Assembly: GCA_900556055.1 (NCBI GenBank)
Contig: USNJ01000129.1
Span: forward strand, 1-5,844
Origin: an uncultured Ruminococcus sp.
Lineage (GTDB): Bacteria; Bacillota; Clostridia; Oscillospirales; Ruminococcaceae
Length of the DNA stretch: 5,844 bases
Direction of reading: 5' to 3'
The number at the start of each line of letters is the position of its first letter. Positions within the stretch are counted from its first letter, which is position 1. The notes beneath the pieces were generated by a model. The model searched no databases. It was not told the DNA's origin and saw nothing but the letters and a program-made list of their open reading frames with translations. This document shows, one piece after another, positions 1-5,844 of this stretch. The translations under genes and the position numbers were made by a program.

Positions 1-852
1 CACGCCATCCGTCTGTACGCGAATCTCGCCGGGACAGACGATCTGCCGCTGCTGCAGCAGAGCGGCGCGGAGGGCGTGGGTCTGCTCCGGAGCGAGTTCC
101 TCTATCTCGGCCGCAGCAGCTATCCGACGGAGGACGAGCTGTTTGCCAGCTACAAGCAGCTCGTGCAGGCCATGGACGGCCGGGAGATCATCATCCGCAC
201 ACTGGATATCGGCGCGGACAAGCAGATCGGCTACTTCGACCTGCCCAAAGAGGACAACCCCGCCATGGGTTACCGCGCGATACGCATTTGTCTTGACAGG
301 CAGGATATATTCAGAACACAGCTGAGAGCGCTTTTCCGTGCCTCAGTCTACGGCGATCTTGCGATAATGTTCCCGATGATAACCTCGGTTTCCGAAGTCA
401 CGGAGATAAAGGAAATAATCGAAAGCGTCAAAAAAGAGCTTGCAGACGAGGGACTTGAATTTTCGCACAATATTGAGATCGGCATAATGATCGAAACGCC
501 CGCAGCTGCCGTTATAAGCGACCTGCTTGCACCTATGGTGGATTTTTTCAGCGTCGGAACGAACGACCTTGTTCAGTATACCCTTGCAGCCGACAGGCAA
601 AACCGAAAGATAGAGCGCTTCTGCGATCCGCATCACGAGGCTGTTATGCGTCTTATCGCATTTGCCGCAAGATCGGCGCATGAAAACGGCAAATGGATAG
701 GCATCTGCGGAGAGCTTGCCGCCGATACCTCGCTGACGGAAAAATGGCTGAGAATGGGCATTGACGAGCTTTCCGTATCTCCCCCGTTCGTGCTTTCTGT
801 CAGAGATAAGGTAAGAAGCATCGACCTCAGCATAATACTAAAAACCCATTGA
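1..852 (+). CDS. ptsI: Phosphoenolpyruvate-protein phosphotransferase (PTS Enzyme I), C-terminal half, 5'-truncated by the window edge
   Basis: Enzyme I takes phosphate from PEP and passes it to HPr, the first cytoplasmic step of the sugar phosphotransferase system. The frame is open from base 1, giving 283 residues of the PEP-binding TIM-barrel domain. The N-terminal HPr-binding and phosphohistidine domains lie outside the window, so no start is present. Visible motifs are GLLRSEFLYL (Arg30), RTLDIGADK (Arg66), NPAMGYRAIR, GIMIETPAA (Glu165), FFSVGTNDLVQYT (Asn188, Asp189), ADR (Arg199) and GICGELA (Cys236). Adding 266 matches these to E. coli Arg296, Arg332, Glu431, Asn454/Asp455, Arg465 and Cys502, so all catalytic positions are kept without net insertion or deletion. 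Composition is odd: codons 1-93 are GC-rich, and from about base 280 the usage matches the rest of the window (see findings). Family assignment is very secure; the integrity of the 5' part is not. Confidence 0.95.
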   Translation, partial: HAIRLYANLAGTDDLPLLQQSGAEGVGLLRSEFLYLGRSSYPTEDELFASYKQLVQAMDGREIIIRTLDIGADKQIGYFDLPKEDNPAMGYRAIRICLDRQDIFRTQLRALFRASVYGDLAIMFPMITSVSEVTEIKEIIESVKKELADEGLEFSHNIEIGIMIETPAAAVISDLLAPMVDFFSVGTNDLVQYTLAADRQNRKIERFCDPHHEAVMRLIAFAARSAHENGKWIGICGELAADTSLTEKWLRMGIDELSVSPPFVLSVRDKVRSIDLSIILKTH

Positions 853-932
853 ATTATGGGAATCTCTCACCGCAAAACCGCATATATCAAAGCTTTTGTG
901 GCGATTTCTTCTCCATAATTCTAATGGTTTTT
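840..932 (+). terminator. Long imperfect inverted repeat at the 3' end of ptsI, probable (bidirectional) terminator
   Basis: The ptsI stop codon lies inside a roughly 93-base imperfect palindrome. The outer arms pair AAAAACCCATT (840-850) with AATGGTTTTT (923-932), with a single-base bulge on each side. The next segment is a perfect 9-bp match, GAATTATGG (851-859) with CCATAATTC (913-921). A mismatched section follows, then an inner stem pairs CACCGCAAAA (868-877) with TTTTGTGGCG (894-903), with one mismatch and one G-U pair. The outermost bases are A5 on the left and T5 on the right, as in terminators that work in both directions. The stem is AT-rich and longer than a typical intrinsic terminator, so a palindromic repeat element is the alternative. 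Confidence 0.5.
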
Positions 933-934
933 AT

Positions 935-947
935 TATAAAATAAAAT
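935..947 (+). promoter_or_regulatory. Possible -10 region for the Nudix gene
   Basis: An AT-rich stretch contains TATAAA (935-940) and TAAAAT (942-947), both close to a sigma-A -10 box. No good -35 box sits 16-18 bases upstream; the best candidates match only half of TTGACA. If used, transcription would begin at about 950, placing the hairpin at 950-993 at the very 5' end of the mRNA. This is weak evidence, resting on base composition and position only. Confidence 0.25.
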
Positions 948-949
948 GG

Positions 950-993
950 TTTTGCTGTATGGAGGACATCAGCTGTTCTTCCATACAGCAAAA
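950..993. repeat. Perfect 14-bp inverted repeat (hairpin) just upstream of the Nudix gene
   Basis: TTTTGCTGTATGGA (950-963) is the exact reverse complement of TCCATACAGCAAAA (980-993). Pairing can continue inward with GA/TC and CA/TG around a bulged T, leaving a loop of about five bases. The repeat ends 7 bases before the ribosome binding site of the gene at 1011, so in the mRNA it would be a strong 5'-UTR hairpin. No T-run follows on either strand, which argues against a simple intrinsic terminator. It could be an mRNA-stabilising or regulatory hairpin, an operator, or a mobile palindromic repeat. Confidence 0.6.
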
Positions 994-1000
994 TAATATC

Positions 1001-1004
1001 GGAG
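1001..1004 (+). promoter_or_regulatory. Ribosome binding site of the Nudix gene
   Basis: GGAG at 1001-1004 is followed by six A residues and the ATG at 1011. The spacing is normal and supports this start codon. Confidence 0.75.
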
Positions 1005-1010
1005 AAAAAA

Positions 1011-1424
1011 ATGATAGTAAAATTTTATGACAATGTTTCAGATGAGCTTCTGAAATTTGCAGTTATTTTCACTGTACATAACGGAAAATATGTATTCTGC
1101 AAGCACAAAAATCGCACAACGCTTGAGATCCCTGGCGGACACCGTGAAAACGGCGAGGACATTCTGACAGCCGCAAAAAGAGAGCTTTATGAAGAAACAG
1201 GTGCTGTTGACTACCGGATCAGACCTGTCTGCGTTTATTCTGTGACAAATCGATCCCTTGAAACCTTCGGAATGCTGTATTTTTCAGACGTAAAAGTCTT
1301 TGAAACGGAGCTTCACAGCGAAATAGAAAAGATCGTCATAACCGATACTCTTCCAGAAAGCTGGACATATCCCGAGATCCAGCCGATGCTTTTCAAAAAG
1401 ATCGCTGAAATGAAACTTATCTGA
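1011..1424 (+). CDS. Nudix-family hydrolase (YtkD/MutT-like)
   Basis: This 137-residue cytoplasmic protein is a single Nudix domain. The Nudix box is complete: Gly43, five residues, Glu49, seven residues, then Arg57-Glu58-Leu59, Glu61-Glu62 and Gly64. The REL-x-EE residues bind the catalytic divalent metals. The family hydrolyses nucleoside diphosphates linked to another moiety. The opening (FYDNVSDELLKFAVIFTV, then EIPGGHRE) resembles Bacillus YtkD, an (8-oxo-)dGTP diphosphatase, but the substrate cannot be read from the sequence. The ATG start is supported by GGAG six bases upstream. The gene appears monocistronic: it is preceded by two inverted repeats and followed, 10 bases after its stop, by a terminator hairpin facing the convergent ftsH. 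Codon use matches the minus-strand genes. The family call is secure; the substrate is not. Confidence 0.92.
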   Translation: MIVKFYDNVSDELLKFAVIFTVHNGKYVFCKHKNRTTLEIPGGHRENGEDILTAAKRELYEETGAVDYRIRPVCVYSVTNRSLETFGMLYFSDVKVFETELHSEIEKIVITDTLPESWTYPEIQPMLFKKIAEMKLI

Positions 1425-1434
1425 AGACATTAAA

Positions 1435-1462
1435 AGCCGCCCCCGAAAAAACGGGAGCGGCT
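1435..1462. terminator. Terminator hairpin between convergent Nudix gene and ftsH
   Basis: AGCCGC (1435-1440) pairs with GCGGCT (1457-1462), and CCCG (1442-1445) pairs with CGGG (1452-1455). One C-A mismatch separates the two stems, and the loop is A6. Read on the minus strand, the stem is followed by a short TTTTAAT, so it fits best as the ftsH-operon terminator. On the plus strand only AATTTAT follows, giving weaker termination for the Nudix gene. Its position between two converging stop codons supports the call. Confidence 0.8.
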
Positions 1463-1476
1463 CAATTTATATCTGT

Positions 1477-3540
1477 TTATTTATTGTCAGAATCAGATCC
1501 GCCGTCCTCAGATGTGTTTTCATCGGGGATTTCGGATTTTTCCTCTGCGGAAGCTTCGGACATTTCTGCGTCCTCAGCCTTTACGGTATCATCGCTGACT
1601 GTTACATCAACGTTCTGACCGATCTCATCAGACTTCTTTTCCTCTGATACCTCGACCTCTTCTTCATCGACAAGCTCGCCCTTCATGAGCATATCAAAAT
1701 CCTTGCCGTCGATCTTTTCGTGACGGACAAGATACTGAGCGACCTTGTGAAGATCATCGATATGCTCCTTCAGAACTTCAACAGTTCTGTCGTAACACTC
1801 ATCGATTATCGCACGTACCTCGCTGTCGATCTCGGACTGGATCTTCTCCGAACGTCCCTTTGAATGGCCGTAATCCATGCCGACAAAAGGCTCGTCATTA
1901 TCGTCCGCATATACAACAGGGCCAAGCTTTTCGGAGAAGCCGTACTTTGTTATCATAGCCTTTGCAAGCTTTGTCGAACGCTGCAGGTCGCTTACCGCAC
2001 CCGCTGAACCCTCGCCGATTATAAGTTGCTCAGCAACACGTCCGCCCATGCAGACTACGATCTCTTCCTTCAGCTTCTTAGCTGTAACATTCAGCAGAGA
2101 TGGCTCCTTTTCGGGCAGATGGATAGTCATACCGCCTGCCGATCCTCTCGGGATTATAGTTACCTGGTGAACCTTATCCTGAGTTGGCATATAGTAAGTC
2201 ACAACTGCATGACCCGCTTCATGATAAGCAACAAGACGCTTTTCGTCCTCGGTAACAACATGGCTCTTCTTCTCAGGACCTGCAATTACCTTGATGGTAG
2301 CTTCTTCGATATCCTGCTTTGTGATAGCCTTGCGGTTATTTCTTGCTGCCAGAAGTGCAGCCTCATTTGCGAGATTTTCAAGCTCAGCACCCGTAAATCC
2401 TGCAGTGGTCTGAGCGATGGTTTTCAGGCTGACATCGGGAGCAAGAGGTTTGTTTCTTGTGTGGATCTTGAGTATCTCCTCACGTCCCTTGATGTCGGGA
2501 TAGTTTACCATGATCTGCCTGTCAAAACGTCCCGGACGGAGAAGTGCGGGGTCGAGGATATCCTTACGGTTTGTAGCAGCCATAACAATGATTCCCTCAT
2601 TGCCTGTGAAGCCGTCCATTTCAACGAGCAGCTGATTAAGTGTCTGCTCACGCTCATCATGTCCGCCGCCGAGACCTGCGCCTCTGTGACGTCCTACTGC
2701 GTCGATCTCATCAATAAATACGATAGCAGGTGCGTTTTTCTTCGCTGTTTCAAACAGATCTCTTACACGGGATGCGCCGACACCGACGAACATCTCAACG
2801 AAATCCGAACCGGAGATCGGGAAAAACGGAACGCCGGCCTCACCTGCAACAGCACGTGCAAGCAGAGTCTTACCTGTACCCGGAGGGCCCTCAAGAAGAA
2901 CGCCCTTAGGTATTCTTGCGCCTATATCTGTGTACTTCTTAGGATTTTTAAGGAAATCAACGATCTCCTCCAGTTCCTGCTTTTCTTCATCTGCGCCCGC
3001 AACATCGGAAAACAGCGTTTTCTTTGTGCTTGCCTGATTTTTGATATTCGCCTTGCCGAAGTTGTTGATCTTTGTTCCGCCGCCTGCCTGGCGCATCATA
3101 AAGAAGAACAGAACGATAGTCATTGCAATGAGAATGACCATAGGAACAACGTTTACTATCCATGATCTGTCTCTGATCTTATAGTAATCCTGGCTGAGAG
3201 GTGCGTCGGGGTGGCGCTCGTTATACTCCTTACGGTAGTTATCACCGTCGCCCTGAATCTCATTCAGGATAACCGAAACATTCGGTGCATTGTATACGAT
3301 GGGCTTATCCTGACCCTCAACAGTCATTATCAGCTCGCCCGTACCGAGATCAAGCGTATATGCGCTGACCTGATAGTTATCGAAATACTGCATTATCTCC
3401 GAATAGGTGTACTGGGAAACTTCCTTTTCGGACATTCTGAGAACTGCGACCATTGATACAAGGAACAGCAGCACGATGGTAAGCCAGATAGCAATACCCC
3501 TGCCGCCTTTGTTGGATCCGTACTGTGACAAATTATTCAC
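1477..3540 (-). CDS. ftsH: ATP-dependent zinc metalloprotease FtsH
   Basis: This membrane-anchored AAA+ protease degrades unstable cytoplasmic and misassembled membrane proteins as a hexamer. In the 687-residue frame, membrane segments lie at about 15-34 and 128-149, flanking an extracytoplasmic domain. The AAA+ module shows Walker A GPPGTGKT (218-225), the pore motif FVGVGA (251-256), Walker B IVFIDEID (273-280), and the second region of homology ending in RPGRFDR (335-341). The zinc site is HEAGH (440-444), with third ligand Asp518 in SDLQRST. A C-terminal tail from about 624 is strongly acidic and probably disordered. It is the last gene of the block, followed by the hairpin at 1435-1462. 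The start is uncertain. The GTG at 3538-3540 overlaps the hpt stop but touches the GAGGAG sequence, while the TTG at 3529-3531 lies 8 bases from it and may be the real start (684 residues). Confidence 0.97.
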   Translation of the reverse strand: MNNLSQYGSNKGGRGIAIWLTIVLLFLVSMVAVLRMSEKEVSQYTYSEIMQYFDNYQVSAYTLDLGTGELIMTVEGQDKPIVYNAPNVSVILNEIQGDGDNYRKEYNERHPDAPLSQDYYKIRDRSWIVNVVPMVILIAMTIVLFFFMMRQAGGGTKINNFGKANIKNQASTKKTLFSDVAGADEEKQELEEIVDFLKNPKKYTDIGARIPKGVLLEGPPGTGKTLLARAVAGEAGVPFFPISGSDFVEMFVGVGASRVRDLFETAKKNAPAIVFIDEIDAVGRHRGAGLGGGHDEREQTLNQLLVEMDGFTGNEGIIVMAATNRKDILDPALLRPGRFDRQIMVNYPDIKGREEILKIHTRNKPLAPDVSLKTIAQTTAGFTGAELENLANEAALLAARNNRKAITKQDIEEATIKVIAGPEKKSHVVTEDEKRLVAYHEAGHAVVTYYMPTQDKVHQVTIIPRGSAGGMTIHLPEKEPSLLNVTAKKLKEEIVVCMGGRVAEQLIIGEGSAGAVSDLQRSTKLAKAMITKYGFSEKLGPVVYADDNDEPFVGMDYGHSKGRSEKIQSEIDSEVRAIIDECYDRTVEVLKEHIDDLHKVAQYLVRHEKIDGKDFDMLMKGELVDEEEVEVSEEKKSDEIGQNVDVTVSDDTVKAEDAEMSEASAEEKSEIPDENTSEDGGSDSDNK

Positions 3541-4100
3541 TCCTCATTGATATAATTTTCGTCCATCTCGGCAATGTATGGAAGATTTCTGTATTTTTCA
3601 CAGTAATCAAGTCCGAAGCCGACCACGAAAAGGTCGGGGATCTCAAATCCCACATAATCCGGAACGAACGGAGAACGCCGTCTGGACGGCTTATTCAGCA
3701 AAACAGCGGACTTTAAGCTTGCGGGATTTCTGGAAAGCAGAATATCCTCTACCTTTGCAAGCGTAACGCCCGTATCGGCGATATCCTCGGATATCAGCAC
3801 GTCATAGCCTTCAAGACTGTTAAGGCTTTCGGGAAGATCTATCTTTACAGTGCCCGTAGATTCTGTACCCTTATAGCTGGATGCCTTTATAAATTCAACT
3901 CTGAGCTGAAGGTCGATATTCCTGATAAAATCGGAAGTAAAGACCGCACCGCCTTTAAGAAGTGTAATTACGAGCAGCTTATTTTCTGAATTTTTATAGA
4001 GCTCGGTCATTTCTCTGCCCATCTCTTTGATGCGCTCCCTGATCTGCTCCTCTGAAATAAGAATATTTTTTACGCCGTAATCAGCTTTTTTCATAAACAT
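3537..4100 (-). CDS. hpt: Hypoxanthine (guanine) phosphoribosyltransferase
   Basis: This purine-salvage enzyme converts hypoxanthine or guanine plus PRPP to IMP or GMP in the cytoplasm. The 187-residue product has the type I phosphoribosyltransferase layout. The pyrophosphate loop is LLKGG (about 47-51), the flexible-loop region is ASSYKG (73-78), and the PRPP motif is [14 protein letters not shown] (101-114) with the acidic Glu-Asp pair and the Asp-Thr-Gly turn. The purine-pocket segment runs from NKPSRR to [19 protein letters not shown] and YRNLP near the C-terminus. Length is typical for bacterial HPRT. The Ser and Ala in the PRPP motif, where V-E-D-I-I/L is usual, are mild variants. The start overlaps the end of tilS. 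GGGAG (4105-4109) lies 4 bases from the ATG at 4100 and 10 from the ATG at 4094; either could be used, and a TTG at 4103 is too close. The stop overlaps the ftsH GTG by 3 bases. Function is very likely from motifs and conserved position. Confidence 0.95.
   Translation of the reverse strand: MFMKKADYGVKNILISEEQIRERIKEMGREMTELYKNSENKLLVITLLKGGAVFTSDFIRNIDLQLRVEFIKASSYKGTESTGTVKIDLPESLNSLEGYDVLISEDIADTGVTLAKVEDILLSRNPASLKSAVLLNKPSRRRSPFVPDYVGFEIPDLFVVGFGLDYCEKYRNLPYIAEMDENYINEE
3540..3545 (-). promoter_or_regulatory. Ribosome binding site that questions the ftsH start
   Basis: GAGGAG on the minus strand occupies 3545 to 3540, inside the last codons of hpt. Its last G is also the first base of the GTG start candidate, so it cannot serve that codon. 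It ends 8 bases before the in-frame TTG at 3531-3529, which is ideal spacing. I keep the longer frame in the gene entry, but this site favours TTG. Confidence 0.6.
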
Positions 4101-5418
4101 CAATCTCCCATGCGGAAACCGTTCCGCCGTCCGCTTTTACACGTTCGGCTGCCCCCAGTTTTTCTACCCATATCAAGCCGAGGCTGTCCTCTATGCAGAC
4201 GACAGTATTCCTTTCGCCTATACTGAGTGACGGTCTGTATTCATTTAAAAATTTTTTCAGACTGCGGGTATGCCGCTTCCCTGCGGGCAGAAACTTATCC
4301 CCATTTTTTCTTGTCCGCAGAAATGTCTTACCTTGTATTTTATCACAATCTAAAATGTTATTTGTTAATTTACTTTGAATATTTGAGCATATAGCCAAAT
4401 TTTCACCCGTTACACACCTTACCGTAACCGTTTTATCGCCGACAAAATCATTTTCGCCGATCTTCAGTTCGCAGCAGATATCATATTCCGCAGGAGAGGG
4501 CATTTCAAGTATCTCAAGCTTATCATTCCGATAAACCGCATAAATATCCCCCGAAAGCTGTAACCTGCCTCCACGGGATATAAGCCCGCAGATCTCGGAA
4601 ATACGCTTTGCTGACACGGGGATATCCTTTTCACGCAGCATTTCACGGATATATATCTTACGCAGATATTCGGGGATTTCGCCTATCTTTTTCCCCTCTG
4701 CCAATGCATCGGCAAGGCATTCTTCCGCAAATTTTCTGTCCTCCGCACAGGTTTCCGTCAGCGATGATATGCTGCCGTAAAAGCCGCTGTTTATCTCACG
4801 CAGAACGGGAATGACATTGTGCCTGATCTTGTTTCTCGAATAATCATCGGAAAGATTTGTGCTGTCGGTAACATAATCCTGACCGATGTCCATGAGATAT
4901 TTTTCAACATCTTCCCTGGTGCATTCGATCAGCGGACGGACGATATTTTCCCTGACAGGCGGAATGCCGCAAAGACCGCTGATACCAGTACCCCTCGCCA
5001 GATTGAATATCACCGTTTCCGCATTATCCGAAAGGGTGTGAGCCGTGCAGATAACGTATTTTCCAAGCCTTTCGCCCGCTTTTCTGAACGCTTCGTAACG
5101 AAGCTTCCTTGCAGCTTCCTCTGTGCCGAGCTTTTTTTCATCGGCATATTTTTTTACATCTACCGAAAAAACAGCTATCGGAATACTGCGTTTTCCGCAA
5201 AGCTCGCGGCAGAATTTTTCATCGCCGTCACTTTCTTCGCCCCTGAGATTGTGGTTTATGTGAACGGCTGTGACCCTTCCGCAGTAAAGCTCATTCAGTG
5301 CGATCAGCATAGCAGTGCTGTCCGCCCCGCCCGAAAATCCGCAGAGAATATTGTCCGTTTCCGATATCATGCCGTATTTTTCAATGGTGAATGCAGCCTT
5401 TTTAACAAACGGATTCAT
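4081..5418 (-). CDS. tilS: tRNA(Ile)-lysidine synthetase
   Basis: TilS attaches lysine to C34 of the CAU-anticodon tRNA-Ile using ATP. This changes the codon read from AUG to AUA and is normally essential. The 445-residue product has the N-type ATP-pyrophosphatase loop SGGADS at 29-34. Family motifs follow: HINHNLRG (53-60), [25 protein letters not shown] (125-149), [15 protein letters not shown] (161-175), DSTN (185-188) and [12 protein letters not shown] (195-206). The C-terminal substrate-binding domain starts near [12 protein letters not shown] (365-376) and includes the KKFLNE segment. Between them, residues about 345-364 form an AT-rich, weakly conserved linker. The ATG at 5416-5418 overlaps the dnaB stop as ATGA. 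No ideal ribosome site is placed before it (GAAGAG ends 2 bases away, AGGGG 12 bases away), so translational coupling to dnaB is likely. The ATA codons in this window's own genes fit a need for TilS. Confidence 0.96.
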   Translation of the reverse strand: MNPFVKKAAFTIEKYGMISETDNILCGFSGGADSTAMLIALNELYCGRVTAVHINHNLRGEESDGDEKFCRELCGKRSIPIAVFSVDVKKYADEKKLGTEEAARKLRYEAFRKAGERLGKYVICTAHTLSDNAETVIFNLARGTGISGLCGIPPVRENIVRPLIECTREDVEKYLMDIGQDYVTDSTNLSDDYSRNKIRHNVIPVLREINSGFYGSISSLTETCAEDRKFAEECLADALAEGKKIGEIPEYLRKIYIREMLREKDIPVSAKRISEICGLISRGGRLQLSGDIYAVYRNDKLEILEMPSPAEYDICCELKIGENDFVGDKTVTVRCVTGENLAICSNIQSKLTNNILDCDKIQGKTFLRTRKNGDKFLPAGKRHTRSLKKFLNEYRPSLSIGERNTVVCIEDSLGLIWVEKLGAAERVKADGGTVSAWEIDVYEKS

Positions 5419-5844
5419 GGCTCTTCATATCCCCTGTTTTCGATGGAGGAGAACTTCGTGTACTGACCGTCCCAGCGCAGCTTTACGGTGCCTGTTTCGC
5501 CGTGACGGTTCTTCGACACGATACATTCCGATACCGTCAGGTCGGGAGCCTGTTTGTTGTAATATCCCTCACGGTAGAGGAACATAACGATATCGGCATC
5601 CTGCTCGATAGATCCCGATTCACGAAGGTCGGATAGTACTGGACGGTGATCCGGACGTGACTCGACCGCTCGTGAAAGCTGTGAGAGCGTGATAACGGGA
5701 ACATTCAGCTCCTTAGCCATCAGCTTCAGCTGCCTTGTTATGTCCGAGATCTCATTTACACGGTTGTCTATCCTTCGGCTTGAATTCATCAGCTGGAGAT
5801 AATCTATCACAACAAGTCCGAGATTTTTCAGGCGGCGAAGCTTT
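5415..5844 (-). CDS. dnaB: Replicative DNA helicase DnaB, C-terminal part, truncated by the window edge
   Basis: DnaB is the hexameric, ATP-driven helicase that unwinds DNA at the replication fork. The frame is open to the right edge, so the start and about two thirds of the protein are missing; 142 residues remain. The visible RecA-fold end begins [19 protein letters not shown], holding the Walker B aspartate at residue 14. Next come ITLSQLSR with the sensor Gln55, then [20 protein letters not shown] (72-91). The arginine-finger region [14 protein letters not shown] (111-124) is close to the C-terminus. These match E. coli DnaB motif for motif. The apparent GTG start at 5808-5810 is an internal Val codon, not a start. 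The stop overlaps the tilS start by 4 bases, placing dnaB at the head of, or within, the transcript that continues into tilS, hpt and ftsH. Confidence 0.95.
   Translation of the reverse strand, partial: KLRRLKNLGLVVIDYLQLMNSSRRIDNRVNEISDITRQLKLMAKELNVPVITLSQLSRAVESRPDHRPVLSDLRESGSIEQDADIVMFLYREGYYNKQAPDLTVSECIVSKNRHGETGTVKLRWDGQYTKFSSIENRGYEEP

Noticed and set aside
76..78. GTG at 76 as the start of ptsI
   Set aside because: The frame is open to base 1 and the preceding residues belong to the same Enzyme I domain, so this is an internal Val codon of a gene cut by the window edge.
343..681. 112-codon open frame on the minus strand
   Set aside because: It is antisense to the conserved catalytic part of Enzyme I, with no recognisable product.
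933..961. Minus-strand promoter-like pair CATACA, 17 bases, TATAAT, pointing into ptsI
   Set aside because: The -10 is perfect, but the -35 matches only half the consensus. The region is so AT-rich that a chance match is likely, and no minus-strand gene lies ahead of it.
2026..3165. Long 379-codon open frame on the plus strand
   Set aside because: It lies entirely antisense to the conserved AAA+ core of ftsH. Its translation has no recognisable domain and is rich in Cys and Ser, as expected from a shadow frame.
4320..4400. AT-rich dip within tilS that might mark an insertion
   Set aside because: It encodes the variable linker before the C-terminal TilS domain. The frame is continuous and total length is normal, so relaxed constraint explains it.
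4819..5466. 215-codon open frame on the plus strand
   Set aside because: It is antisense to the tilS N-terminal domain and the dnaB-tilS junction, and has no family resemblance. tilS and dnaB motifs are complete on the other strand.

Overview
The window reads as an ordinary stretch of chromosome from a low-to-mid GC Clostridia-type Firmicute. The conserved tilS-hpt-ftsH order and the protein sequences suggest a Ruminococcus-like gut or rumen bacterium. This assignment is an inference from gene order, protein style and base composition; no database was consulted. No CRISPR array, tRNA, rRNA, transposase or phage gene was recognised.

Layout. Plus strand: 1-852 is the C-terminal half of PTS Enzyme I (ptsI), entering from the left edge. 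A 158-base gap (853-1010) follows, holding two separate inverted repeats. Next is a small Nudix hydrolase (1011-1424). Minus strand, convergent with these: a tightly packed block transcribed from the right edge leftwards, dnaB (C-terminal part) - tilS - hpt - ftsH, covering 5844 to 1477. Each junction overlaps by a few bases or nearly abuts, so it is very likely one transcript. A GC-rich hairpin at 1435-1462 separates the two convergent units.

How the genes work together. The minus-strand block is a housekeeping group: replicative helicase, the essential tRNA-Ile lysidine synthase, purine salvage, and the membrane AAA+ protease. Enzyme I starts the PEP-dependent sugar phosphotransfer chain. 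The Nudix protein probably cleans up or trims nucleotide-type substrates.

The most unusual signal is inside ptsI. The first about 279 bases are GC-rich (63% over bases 1-300, about 87% GC at third codon positions in the first 93 codons). The rest of the gene drops abruptly to about 45% GC, with AGA, AGG and ATA codons appearing. The reading frame and the spacing of active-site residues stay intact. This is either a chimeric assembly join or a real recombination mosaic, and it should be checked before the left end is trusted. The two inverted repeats downstream of ptsI are the other feature not explained by coding sequence. I see no convincing evidence of a new biological system here.
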